From Clostridia bacterium (GTDB lineage: Bacteria > Bacillota > Clostridia > Christensenellales > Aristaeellaceae), in NCBI GenBank assembly GCA_030526935.1, contig JAUNBY010000146.1, positions 1-7,462 of the forward strand: a stretch of DNA of 7,462 nt, given 5' to 3'. Made by a program: the position numbers and the translations under genes. This document shows, piece by piece, positions 1 to 6,157 of the stretch (positions are counted from its first letter, which is position 1; each line of letters starts with the position of its first letter). The notes beneath the pieces are model-generated. The model made no database searches, was not told where the DNA came from, and saw nothing but the letters and a program-made list of their open reading frames with translations.

Positions 1-32
1 CTATCGGATTGTTTGAGTCATCGAATAATTTT

Positions 33-40
33 GAAAGGGG
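33..40 (+). promoter_or_regulatory. Ribosome binding site of the binding-protein gene
   Basis: The purine run GAAAGGGG ends 8 bases before the ATG at 49. This spacing favours the ATG at 49 over the in-frame TTG at 13, which has no such site. The 48 bases before the ATG hold no promoter that I can identify with confidence; the promoter probably lies left of the window. Confidence 0.75.
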
Positions 41-48
41 CCATATCC

Positions 49-1098
49 ATGAAGAGAATCGTTTCCTTACTTCTTACGCTGGTTCTTTCTTTCTGCGTTT
101 TCGGAGCTTTCGCCGACGAGGGCTATGAAATCGCCCTTATCACCGACGTTGGCAACATCGACGACCAGTCGTTCAACCAGAGCTCCTGGGAAGGCGTCGT
201 GCAGTTCGCCGAGGCCGCCGGTATCTCCTATGCCTACTATCGTCCCAGCGAGGACTCCGATGAAGCCCGCCTCGAGTCCATCAAGGCCGCTATCGACAGA
301 GGCGCTAAGACCGTAGTCCTGCCGGGCTATCTGTTCGCCACCTCCGGAGCCGACGCTCAGGCGCAGTTTCCGGATGTCAACTTCATACTGATCGACACCG
401 AGCCTTCGGGCGGCTCGCTCCCCAACACCTACTCCATCTACTATCAGGAGGAGCAGTCGGGTTATTTCGCCGGTTACGCCGCCGTTAAGGATGGCTATAC
501 CAACCTGGGATTCCTGGGCGGCATGGCCGTTCCCGCCGTCATCCGCTTCGGCTACGGCTTCGTTCAGGGCGCTGACGCCGCCGCCGCCGAACTTGGCATC
601 AATGTCGACATCAAGTACTGGTACTGCGATTCCTTCGCTCCCAGCGACGACATCAAGACCAAGATGAACGGCTGGTATTCCGAGGGCGTAGAAGTCGTGT
701 TCGCATGTGGCGGCGGTATCTACCTGTCCGCTATAGCGGCCGCCGAGGAAGCCAACGCCAAGGTCATAGGCGTAGACACCGACCAGGCGCACGTGTCCGA
801 CCTCATCATAACCTCCGCCGTCAAGCAGTTGACCAATTCCGTCGTGCTGGCCCTCGAAAGCCTCTACGCCAATAACGGCGTATGGCCCGAGGATATGGCC
901 GGCGCCGTTGTCAACCTCGGCGCCAACGAGGATTGCGTGGGACTGCCCACCGTTGAGACTTCCTGGAGATTCAACACCTTCACCGTCGAAGAGTACACCG
1001 AGGTCTATGAAAAGGTCAAATCCGGCGAGATCGTCATCTCCAACTCCACCGACGCCGCTCCCGCCGTTACCAACGCGACCGTCGATTATCAGAACTAA
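49..1098 (+). CDS. BMP/PnrA-family nucleoside-type ABC transporter substrate-binding protein
   Basis: This is a 349-residue periplasmic-binding protein of the BMP (basic membrane protein, PnrA/NupN) family. It captures the substrate outside the cell and delivers it to the permeases encoded downstream. Residues 1-22 look like a signal peptide: MKR, a hydrophobic core, then AFA before Asp23. Family signatures follow: DVGNIDDQSFNQ (33-44, the N-terminal ligand-cleft segment), GFLGG (154-158), IGVDTDQ (240-246) and SAVKQ with Lys259. In PnrA, acidic residues and a lysine in matching positions hold the ribose; that equivalence is inferred from motif position. The length is normal for the family. 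The only N-terminal cysteine (C16, in LSFC) does not make a good lipobox, which is unusual because most Gram-positive BMP proteins are lipoproteins. Isoleucine codons are 17 ATC and 4 ATA, unlike the next genes, suggesting high expression. Nucleosides are the likeliest ligand; other BMP proteins bind different small molecules. Confidence 0.93.
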   Translation: MKRIVSLLLTLVLSFCVFGAFADEGYEIALITDVGNIDDQSFNQSSWEGVVQFAEAAGISYAYYRPSEDSDEARLESIKAAIDRGAKTVVLPGYLFATSGADAQAQFPDVNFILIDTEPSGGSLPNTYSIYYQEEQSGYFAGYAAVKDGYTNLGFLGGMAVPAVIRFGYGFVQGADAAAAELGINVDIKYWYCDSFAPSDDIKTKMNGWYSEGVEVVFACGGGIYLSAIAAAEEANAKVIGVDTDQAHVSDLIITSAVKQLTNSVVLALESLYANNGVWPEDMAGAVVNLGANEDCVGLPTVETSWRFNTFTVEEYTEVYEKVKSGEIVISNSTDAAPAVTNATVDYQN

Positions 1099-1109
1099 CG
1101 CGTAACTTT

Positions 1110-1143
1110 TATATGCGGGCGGTCGTGCGGCTGCCCGCATATA
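1110..1143 (+). terminator. Intercistronic hairpin (partial terminator or mRNA 3' stabiliser)
   Basis: Eleven bases after the binding-protein stop codon there is an 11-bp perfect stem: TATATGCGGGC (1110-1120) pairs with GCCCGCATATA (1133-1143). Four further pairs inside it (two G-C, two G-U) extend it to 15 bp and close a GTGC tetraloop at 1125-1128. The sequence after it (TTTAATTATG) has only a short, interrupted T run, so complete termination is doubtful. Such a structure after a binding-protein gene usually allows partial read-through or protects the upstream message. It would make the binding protein more abundant than the membrane parts. Confidence 0.75.
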
Positions 1144-1165
1144 TTTAATTATGTCAACAAATAAA

Positions 1166-1171
1166 AAGGGG
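1166..1171 (+). promoter_or_regulatory. Ribosome binding site of the ATPase gene
   Basis: AAGGGG lies 8 bases before the ATG at 1180. The in-frame GTG at 1174 is only 2 bases from this site and can be rejected as the start. Confidence 0.75.
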
Positions 1172-1179
1172 CTGTGCCG

Positions 1180-2730
1180 ATGAGCGAATACATTATAGAA
1201 ATGTTGAACATAACCAAACAGTTCCCCGGAATAAAGGCTAACGACAATGTAACACTGCAATTGAAAAAGGGCGAGATACACGCGCTTCTGGGCGAGAATG
1301 GCGCGGGAAAGTCTACGCTTATGAGCGTGCTGTTCGGCCTTTATCAGCCCGAATCGGGAATTATAAAGAAAAACGGCCAAGAGGTAAAAATCAACAATCC
1401 CAACGACGCGACGGCGCTTGGTATCGGCATGGTTCACCAGCACTTCAAACTTGTCGAGGTATTCACCGTGCTCGAAAACATCATTTTGGGCGCGGAGGAT
1501 ACAAAACACGGCTTTCTCGAAAAGAGCGAGGCCAGAAAGAAGATCGTGGCGCTGAGTGAAAAATACGGGCTTCATGTCGATCCCGACGCGCGCATAGAGG
1601 ATATATCGGTCGGTATGCAGCAAAGGGTCGAGATACTCAAGATGCTCTATCGCGACAACGAGATACTGATACTGGACGAGCCTACCGCCGTTCTCACCCC
1701 GCAGGAGATAACGGAGCTTATGCACATAATGCGCGGCTTTGCCGATGAAGGCAAGTCGATACTGTTCATCACCCACAAACTCAACGAGATCATGACGGTC
1801 GCTGACCGCTGCTCGGTACTCAGAAAGGGCAAGTACATAGGAACCGTTGATATAAAGGACGCCAATACGAACATACTGTCCGAAATGATGGTGGGCAGAG
1901 TCGTATCCCTCGACATTGAGAAAAAGCCCTCCGAACCCGGACGCGATGTCCTGAAGGTCGAAAACCTCTGCGTCAAGTCGAAAAGGCATAAGAGAAACGC
2001 CGTTAAAAACGCGTCGTTTACGGTCAGAGCGGGCGAGATAGTCGCCATCGCCGGTATTGAGGGCAACGGCCAGACGGAGCTTATTTCGGCCATAACCGGA
2101 ATAGAAAAGCTGTCATCCGGGCGGATATATCTCAACGGCAAGGACATAACAGATTACCCGATTCGCGAAAGATCCAAAACTGGTATGAGCCACATACCGG
2201 AGGATCGCCATAAATACGGGCTGATACTCGATTATTCGCTTGAGAATAACCTCGTTTTGCAGCGCTATTGGGAGCCGCGGTTTCAGGACAGGGGCTTTAT
2301 TAAAAAGGATGAGGTTCGCCGTTACGCTGAAAAGCTTATCGAACAGTATGACGTGAGAAGCGGACAAGGCCCCGTAACTATAGCCCGGGCTATGTCCGGC
2401 GGCAACCAGCAAAAAGCCATAGTCGCCCGCGAGATAGACAGACAATGCGATCTAATAATCGCCGTGCAGCCAACGAGGGGACTGGACGTCGGCGCGGTCA
2501 ATTATATACACAGCCAGCTGGTCAAGGCTCGCGACGACGGCTACGCGGTGCTTCTCGTCTCACTGGAGCTTGACGAGATAATGAGCCTGCCGGATAGAAT
2601 GTACGTAATGTACGAGGGGCGCATAGTCGCGGACTTCGAGGATGTCGAAGTCGCGGAACTGGGTCTTTATATGGCCGGGGCTAAGGTACAGGACAAGTAT
2701 AAAACGACGGGCGGTGAGCACCATGAGTAA
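1180..2730 (+). CDS. NupO-like ABC transporter ATP-binding protein (two fused nucleotide-binding domains)
   Basis: This 516-residue cytoplasmic ATPase powers the BMP-family importer. It carries two tandem nucleotide-binding domains, as in the sugar/nucleoside group (RbsA, MglA, NupO). Domain 1 has Walker A GENGAGKST (38-46), the Q-loop region HQHFKL, Walker B ILILDEP with D166 and catalytic E167, and the switch histidine in ITHKLNE; its signature is degenerate (SVGMQQ, 143-148). Domain 2 is the mirror image: its signature SGGNQQ (406-411) is good, but Walker A is GIEGNGQTE (292-300, no lysine) and Walker B ends IIAVQP, with V429-Q430 where Asp-Glu would be. One complete ATP site can therefore form, from the Walker motifs of domain 1 and the signature of domain 2. 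This asymmetry is normal for the NupO group. The gene follows the hairpin at 1110-1143 and overlaps the next gene by 8 bases, suggesting translational coupling. Confidence 0.95.
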   Translation: MSEYIIEMLNITKQFPGIKANDNVTLQLKKGEIHALLGENGAGKSTLMSVLFGLYQPESGIIKKNGQEVKINNPNDATALGIGMVHQHFKLVEVFTVLENIILGAEDTKHGFLEKSEARKKIVALSEKYGLHVDPDARIEDISVGMQQRVEILKMLYRDNEILILDEPTAVLTPQEITELMHIMRGFADEGKSILFITHKLNEIMTVADRCSVLRKGKYIGTVDIKDANTNILSEMMVGRVVSLDIEKKPSEPGRDVLKVENLCVKSKRHKRNAVKNASFTVRAGEIVAIAGIEGNGQTELISAITGIEKLSSGRIYLNGKDITDYPIRERSKTGMSHIPEDRHKYGLILDYSLENNLVLQRYWEPRFQDRGFIKKDEVRRYAEKLIEQYDVRSGQGPVTIARAMSGGNQQKAIVAREIDRQCDLIIAVQPTRGLDVGAVNYIHSQLVKARDDGYAVLLVSLELDEIMSLPDRMYVMYEGRIVADFEDVEVAELGLYMAGAKVQDKYKTTGGEHHE

Positions 2731-3817
2731 AAAGCGCGATTTGTCGGGTCTGGCGGCTTCGCTTATATCAATCGCCGCGGGGCTGATTCTGGGATTCATA
2801 CTGCTGTTGGTGTTTAACCCGACAAAAGCCCTTACAGGCTTTGAGAATATGATGCTCACGGGTCTTAAAAACACCGACAAGATGGCCAAGGTGCTTTATA
2901 CCGCGGCTCCGCTGGTTATGACGGGTCTCGCGGTGGGCTTCGCCTTCAAGACGGGACTTTTCAACATCGGCGCTACAGGGCAGTATACCATAGGCGCGTT
3001 CTTCGCGCTTACCACCGCGATACAGTTTCAGCTTCCGTGGTATATGGCCCTCGTCATGGCCATGATAGGCGGCGCGATATGGGGAAGCATCCCCGGAATA
3101 TTCAAGGCGTTTTTCAACGTAAACGAGGTCATAACTTCCATAATGTTTAACTGGATAGGCCTTTTCGCGGTCAATCTGTCGCTCAATAATATGCCGATGA
3201 TGCTCGCGAATTTCTGGGGCGCCACGAACAAGGACCGCACGGCGGCGCTGAGACAGGCCAATCCCGACGGCATACTTCCAAAGCTCGGCCTGGATGAGCT
3301 GATGAACTCCAATTATATGAACGTCGGCATATTCATAGCCATAATATTCGCCATAATCATCTGGATAATTCTCAGCAAGACCACATTCGGCTACGAGCTT
3401 AAAGCCTGCGGACTCAACCGCAACGCGAGCACCTACGCCGGTATTAACGACAAGCGCAATATAGTGCTGTCGATGACCATAGCCGGAGCCATGGCGGGAC
3501 TTGGAGGCGGAATCTGCTATTTGAGCGGCACCGTTCAGTACACCATGGTAAAGACGCTCCTCCCGGCGGGCTTTAACGGCATACCCGTCGCGCTTCTCGC
3601 GTCGTCTAACCCCATAGGGACTATATTCTCGGCGCTGTTCATCTCATACATACAGGTCGGAGGAGACGCCTTGCAGCCTGAATTCACCAAGGAGATAATC
3701 GACATAATCATCGCGGCGATCATCTATCTGAGCGCGTTTTCGCTTCTCATGCGCGGAATCATATCGCGCGGCAGGCGAAACGCCGCTAATGTTAACGACG
3801 AGGGAGGCGGTAAATAA
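2723..3817 (+). CDS. NupP-like ABC transporter permease (BPD_transp_2 family)
   Basis: This 364-residue inner-membrane protein is one half of the transport channel. It starts MSKKRDLSG with a charged N-terminus, followed by a long hydrophobic helix (about residues 10-33) and a chain of further hydrophobic segments. The family motif is at 72-87: GFAFKTGLFNIGATGQ. Most relatives I know have Glu where this protein has Thr in the GATGQ part. A cytoplasmic loop starting at about residue 223 (GYELKACGLNRNA) matches the loop that contacts the ATPase in this family. A second glycine-rich, hydrophobic half ends near residue 350. The ATG at 2723 lies inside the end of the ATPase gene, with GGTGA 5 bases upstream. 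An upstream in-frame start at 2642 would add 27 hydrophilic residues read from the ATPase gene in another frame, so I reject it. The stop codon shares one base with the next start (TAATG). Confidence 0.94.
   Translation: MSKKRDLSGLAASLISIAAGLILGFILLLVFNPTKALTGFENMMLTGLKNTDKMAKVLYTAAPLVMTGLAVGFAFKTGLFNIGATGQYTIGAFFALTTAIQFQLPWYMALVMAMIGGAIWGSIPGIFKAFFNVNEVITSIMFNWIGLFAVNLSLNNMPMMLANFWGATNKDRTAALRQANPDGILPKLGLDELMNSNYMNVGIFIAIIFAIIIWIILSKTTFGYELKACGLNRNASTYAGINDKRNIVLSMTIAGAMAGLGGGICYLSGTVQYTMVKTLLPAGFNGIPVALLASSNPIGTIFSALFISYIQVGGDALQPEFTKEIIDIIIAAIIYLSAFSLLMRGIISRGRRNAANVNDEGGGK
3802..3807 (+). promoter_or_regulatory. Ribosome binding site of the second permease gene
   Basis: GGGAGG lies within the last codons of the first permease gene, 9 bases before the ATG at 3817. 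It supports that start and coupled translation through the TAATG junction. Confidence 0.75.
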
Positions 3818-4803
3818 TGATTATATTTGCGGATATACTATCGGCGACGATTCTGTTTATGATACCGCTGCTGCTCGTCGCGCTTGGCGGCATGTTTTCC
3901 GAGAGAAGCGGCGTTATAAACATCGCACTCGAGGGCATCATGATAATCGGCGCGCTCATAAGCTGCCTCGTTTTAAGGTCTTTCGACGCGTCGGGCTTCG
4001 GCCCCTCTCATCCGCAATTGGCGATGTTTCTGGCGATACTCATTTCGGCCTTATCCGGCGCGGTATATTCCATATTGCTGGCCTTCGCCTCGATAAACCT
4101 GAAAGCGGATCAGACCATAGGCGGAACCGCGCTCAACATGCTGGCTCCCGCCTTCGCCGTCACCCTCACCTGGGCCATACAGGGACAGGGACAGACGACC
4201 ATACTGATACCCACATGGGTGCGCATAACCCAGCAATCGCTGGGACTGGGCGATTCAAGCGGATTCTGGCAGACGCTGCTGTTCAAAAGCTGCTATCTGA
4301 CGACGCCTATAGCTATTCTGATACTCATAGCGTCGATAGTGATACTATACAAGACGAGATTGGGTTTGAGGCTTCGCGCCTGCGGAGAACATCCCCAAGC
4401 GGCTGATTCTGTGGGCATAAACGTGTACAAAATGCGCTATATCGGGGTGTTTATATCGGGAATGCTCGGAGGAATAGGCGGACTCGCGTTCACGGTCGCG
4501 GCGGGATCGGGCTTTCAGTCGTCCGTCGCGGGATACGGCTTTCTGGCTCTGGCGGTCATGATATTCGGCAACTGGAAGCCCCTCAATATACTGGGAGCGT
4601 CGCTGTTCTTCGCGTTTTTCAAGATACTAGGTTCCTACTCGGACAGCATACCCTTTCTGCCGTCGTTCGAAGGCGTCAGTTCGCGCGAGTACATTTATCA
4701 GATGCTTCCGTATATAGTCACGATGATAGTTCTCGTGCTCACGTCCAAGAAGTCGCGCGCTCCCAAGGCGGAGGGTATTCCCTATGACAAGGGAAGCCGC
4801 TAG
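3817..4803 (+). CDS. NupQ-like ABC transporter permease (BPD_transp_2 family)
   Basis: This 328-residue integral membrane protein is the second half of the import channel. The hallmark of the NupQ group is near the N-terminus: after the first hydrophobic helix (about 7-26) comes SERSGVINIALEGIM (28-42). Later conserved stretches are LKADQTIGGTALNML (roughly 95-110) and the cytoplasmic loop beginning at residue 183 (GLRLRACGEHPQAADSVGI), which matches the ATPase-contact loop of the partner permease. The last 20 or so residues are polar and basic. Length and order (ATPase, larger permease, smaller permease) are the usual nupOPQ arrangement. The gene starts on the last base of the previous stop codon. 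The 43 bases after its stop show no hairpin or T run, so transcription probably continues into rpiB. Confidence 0.95.
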   Translation: MIIFADILSATILFMIPLLLVALGGMFSERSGVINIALEGIMIIGALISCLVLRSFDASGFGPSHPQLAMFLAILISALSGAVYSILLAFASINLKADQTIGGTALNMLAPAFAVTLTWAIQGQGQTTILIPTWVRITQQSLGLGDSSGFWQTLLFKSCYLTTPIAILILIASIVILYKTRLGLRLRACGEHPQAADSVGINVYKMRYIGVFISGMLGGIGGLAFTVAAGSGFQSSVAGYGFLALAVMIFGNWKPLNILGASLFFAFFKILGSYSDSIPFLPSFEGVSSREYIYQMLPYIVTMIVLVLTSKKSRAPKAEGIPYDKGSR

Positions 4804-4833
4804 TTATATTTAATAGTCGCAAAAAGCAAAAAT

Positions 4834-4838
4834 GGAGG
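4834..4838 (+). promoter_or_regulatory. Ribosome binding site deciding the rpiB start
   Basis: GGAGG lies 8 bases before the ATG at 4847. An in-frame ATG at 4832 overlaps this very site and so cannot be its start. The correct protein begins MKIAFGSDHAG, which is the usual beginning of RpiB. Confidence 0.85.
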
Positions 4839-4846
4839 ATTACTGT

Positions 4847-5287
4847 ATGAAAATCGCGTTTGGATCCGACCACGCGGGTTACACTATGAAAGAAGCGCTT
4901 AAAAAGCACGTCGAGGGCATGGGTTATGAATGCGTCGATTACGGATGCTTCTCGGCGGAACGCGCCAATTATCCCGAATACGGCGAGAAAGCCGCGAGAG
5001 CCGTCGCTTCGGGCGAGTGTGATCTGGGCATATTGGTGTGCGGAACGGGATGCGGCATATCCCTGAGCGCCAACCGCGTTAAGGGAATACGCTGCTGCAA
5101 TTGCTCGGAGCCGTATACCGCGATGCTATCGCGCATGCACAATAACGCCAATATGGTGGCGGTAGGTTCGCGCGTAATAGGCGAGGGACTCGCCTGCCTC
5201 ATAGCCGAAAGCTTCTTAAAGGCTGAGTTCGAAGGCGGCAGACACGCCGAGCGCGTAGCTATGATAGAAGCTATCGATAAGAATTAG
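4847..5287 (+). CDS. rpiB: Ribose-5-phosphate isomerase B (RpiB/LacAB family sugar-phosphate isomerase)
   Basis: This 146-residue cytoplasmic enzyme interconverts ribose 5-phosphate and ribulose 5-phosphate in the pentose phosphate pathway. The sequence shows GSDHAG (6-11) with Asp8 and His9, CGTGCGIS (65-72) with Cys65 in the position of the catalytic cysteine, SRMHNNANM with His98 in the position of the ring-opening histidine, R109 in GSRVIG, and GGRHAERV (130-137), whose basic residues bind phosphate in relatives. Length is typical (about 145-150). It is rich in cysteine: nine in 146 residues, including a CCNC cluster at 83-86 and a Cys69 where leucine is common. Its position behind a nucleoside-type importer suggests it processes ribose from imported nucleosides. 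LacA/LacB, allose-6-phosphate and tetritol-phosphate isomerases share the fold, so the exact substrate is not certain. It lies 43 bases after the permease gene, with no visible terminator between. Confidence 0.92.
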   Translation: MKIAFGSDHAGYTMKEALKKHVEGMGYECVDYGCFSAERANYPEYGEKAARAVASGECDLGILVCGTGCGISLSANRVKGIRCCNCSEPYTAMLSRMHNNANMVAVGSRVIGEGLACLIAESFLKAEFEGGRHAERVAMIEAIDKN

Positions 5288-5294
5288 TATATCT

Positions 5295-5299
5295 GGAGG
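5295..5299 (+). promoter_or_regulatory. Ribosome binding site favouring a TTG start for nfnA
   Basis: GGAGG lies directly against a GTG codon at 5300, too close for that codon to be the start, but 9 bases before an in-frame TTG at 5309. The TTG start gives MYKIV, which is how proteins of this family usually begin. Confidence 0.7.
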
Positions 5300-5308
5300 G
5301 TGAAAAGC

Positions 5309-6157
5309 TTGTATAAAATCGTTGCGAAGGACGTGCTCAACGAGCAGGTCACGCGGATGGTCATTCACGCGCCTTATGTAGCCAGAAAGGCGCAACCGGG
5401 GCAGTTCATAATTCTGCGAATCGACGACGAGGGCGAGAGAATACCTCTCACCATAGCGGGTTACGACCGCGAGGCGGGTACGATCACGATTATTTTCCAG
5501 TTGGTTGGCGCGACCACGCGCCTTTTGAACACGCTCAACGTCGGCGACGAGCTTTTGGATTTCGTTGGGCCTCTCGGCAAGGCTTCGGAGTTCGAGGGTA
5601 TGCACAATGTTGCGGTCGTCGGCGGCGGCCTCGGAGTTGCCATAGCCTATCCCCAGGCCAAGGCGCTTCACGATATGGGCGCGGTCGTAGACCTGATAGT
5701 CGGTTTCAGAAACGAAAAGCTTATAATACTGGCCGACGAATTTGAAAAGGCGTGTACGAACCTTTTCGTGATGACCGATGACGGCTCAAACGGGCATAAG
5801 GGATTCGTCACCCAGGCGCTCGAGGAGCGCCTGAAAGCGGGCGTCAAATACGACGCGGTTATAGCAATAGGCCCTCTTATGATGATGAAAGCCGTGAGCG
5901 AAATGACGCGTCCCTACGGCATAAAGACCATAGTGTCCATGAACTCCGTCATGATCGACGGAACGGGCATGTGCGGCGGATGCCGCGTGATAGTCGGCGG
6001 CAAGCCCAAATTCGCCTGTGTGGACGGCCCAGATTTCGACGGGCACGAAGTTGATTTTGACAGCGCCCTTAAGCGCGGGCGCATGTTCCTCGATGAGGAA
6101 AAAAAGGCCGTCGAAGCTCACGAATGTCGTTTAACCGGAGGTATCAGAAATGCCTAA
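5309..6157 (+). CDS. nfnA: NfnA-like small subunit: FAD/NAD-binding, [2Fe-2S] ferredoxin-NADP reductase-type protein
   Basis: This 282-residue soluble flavoprotein belongs to the ferredoxin reductase-like family often named 'sulfide/dihydroorotate dehydrogenase-like FAD/NAD-binding protein'. In order: a beta-barrel FAD domain with PGQFIILRI (30-38) and the flavin motif RIPLTI (44-49); GPLGKASEF (flavin side); the nucleotide-binding loop VVGGGLGVA (103-111); and a C-terminal [2Fe-2S] motif, D217-x4-C222-x2-C225-x11-C237. In characterised NfnA proteins the cluster is held by three cysteines and an aspartate, and D217 fits that role. With the next gene it should form NfnAB, which couples NADH and reduced ferredoxin to NADP+ reduction by flavin-based electron bifurcation. 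PyrK (dihydroorotate dehydrogenase B) is a relative, but no pyrD is adjacent. The gene probably starts with TTG, follows rpiB by 21 bases and overlaps nfnB by 8. Confidence 0.88.
   Translation: MYKIVAKDVLNEQVTRMVIHAPYVARKAQPGQFIILRIDDEGERIPLTIAGYDREAGTITIIFQLVGATTRLLNTLNVGDELLDFVGPLGKASEFEGMHNVAVVGGGLGVAIAYPQAKALHDMGAVVDLIVGFRNEKLIILADEFEKACTNLFVMTDDGSNGHKGFVTQALEERLKAGVKYDAVIAIGPLMMMKAVSEMTRPYGIKTIVSMNSVMIDGTGMCGGCRVIVGGKPKFACVDGPDFDGHEVDFDSALKRGRMFLDEEKKAVEAHECRLTGGIRNA
6137..6141 (+). promoter_or_regulatory. Ribosome binding site of nfnB
   Basis: GGAGG inside the end of nfnA lies 8 bases before the ATG at 6150. This supports that start over the in-frame ATGs at 6159, 6165 and 6180, which have no such site at good spacing. 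Confidence 0.75.

Noticed and set aside
13..48. N-terminal extension of the binding protein from a TTG at 13
   Set aside because: It would place 12 polar residues before a typical signal peptide and lacks a ribosome site; ATG at 49 has one at 8 bases.
67..1989. A 640-codon open frame on the - strand, antisense to the binding-protein and ATPase genes
   Set aside because: It contains no recognisable domain, crosses two strongly conserved genes and the hairpin, and can be explained by GC-rich third positions in two + strand genes that share the same frame.
3789..4406. A 205-codon + strand open frame overlapping the second permease
   Set aside because: It is Arg/His-rich, without hydrophobic segments or motifs, and runs out of frame with the clearly conserved NupQ-like protein.
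4804..4846. Possible terminator or promoter between the second permease and rpiB
   Set aside because: This AT-rich 43-base gap has no inverted repeat with a T run and no convincing -35/-10 pair; only the rpiB ribosome site can be supported.
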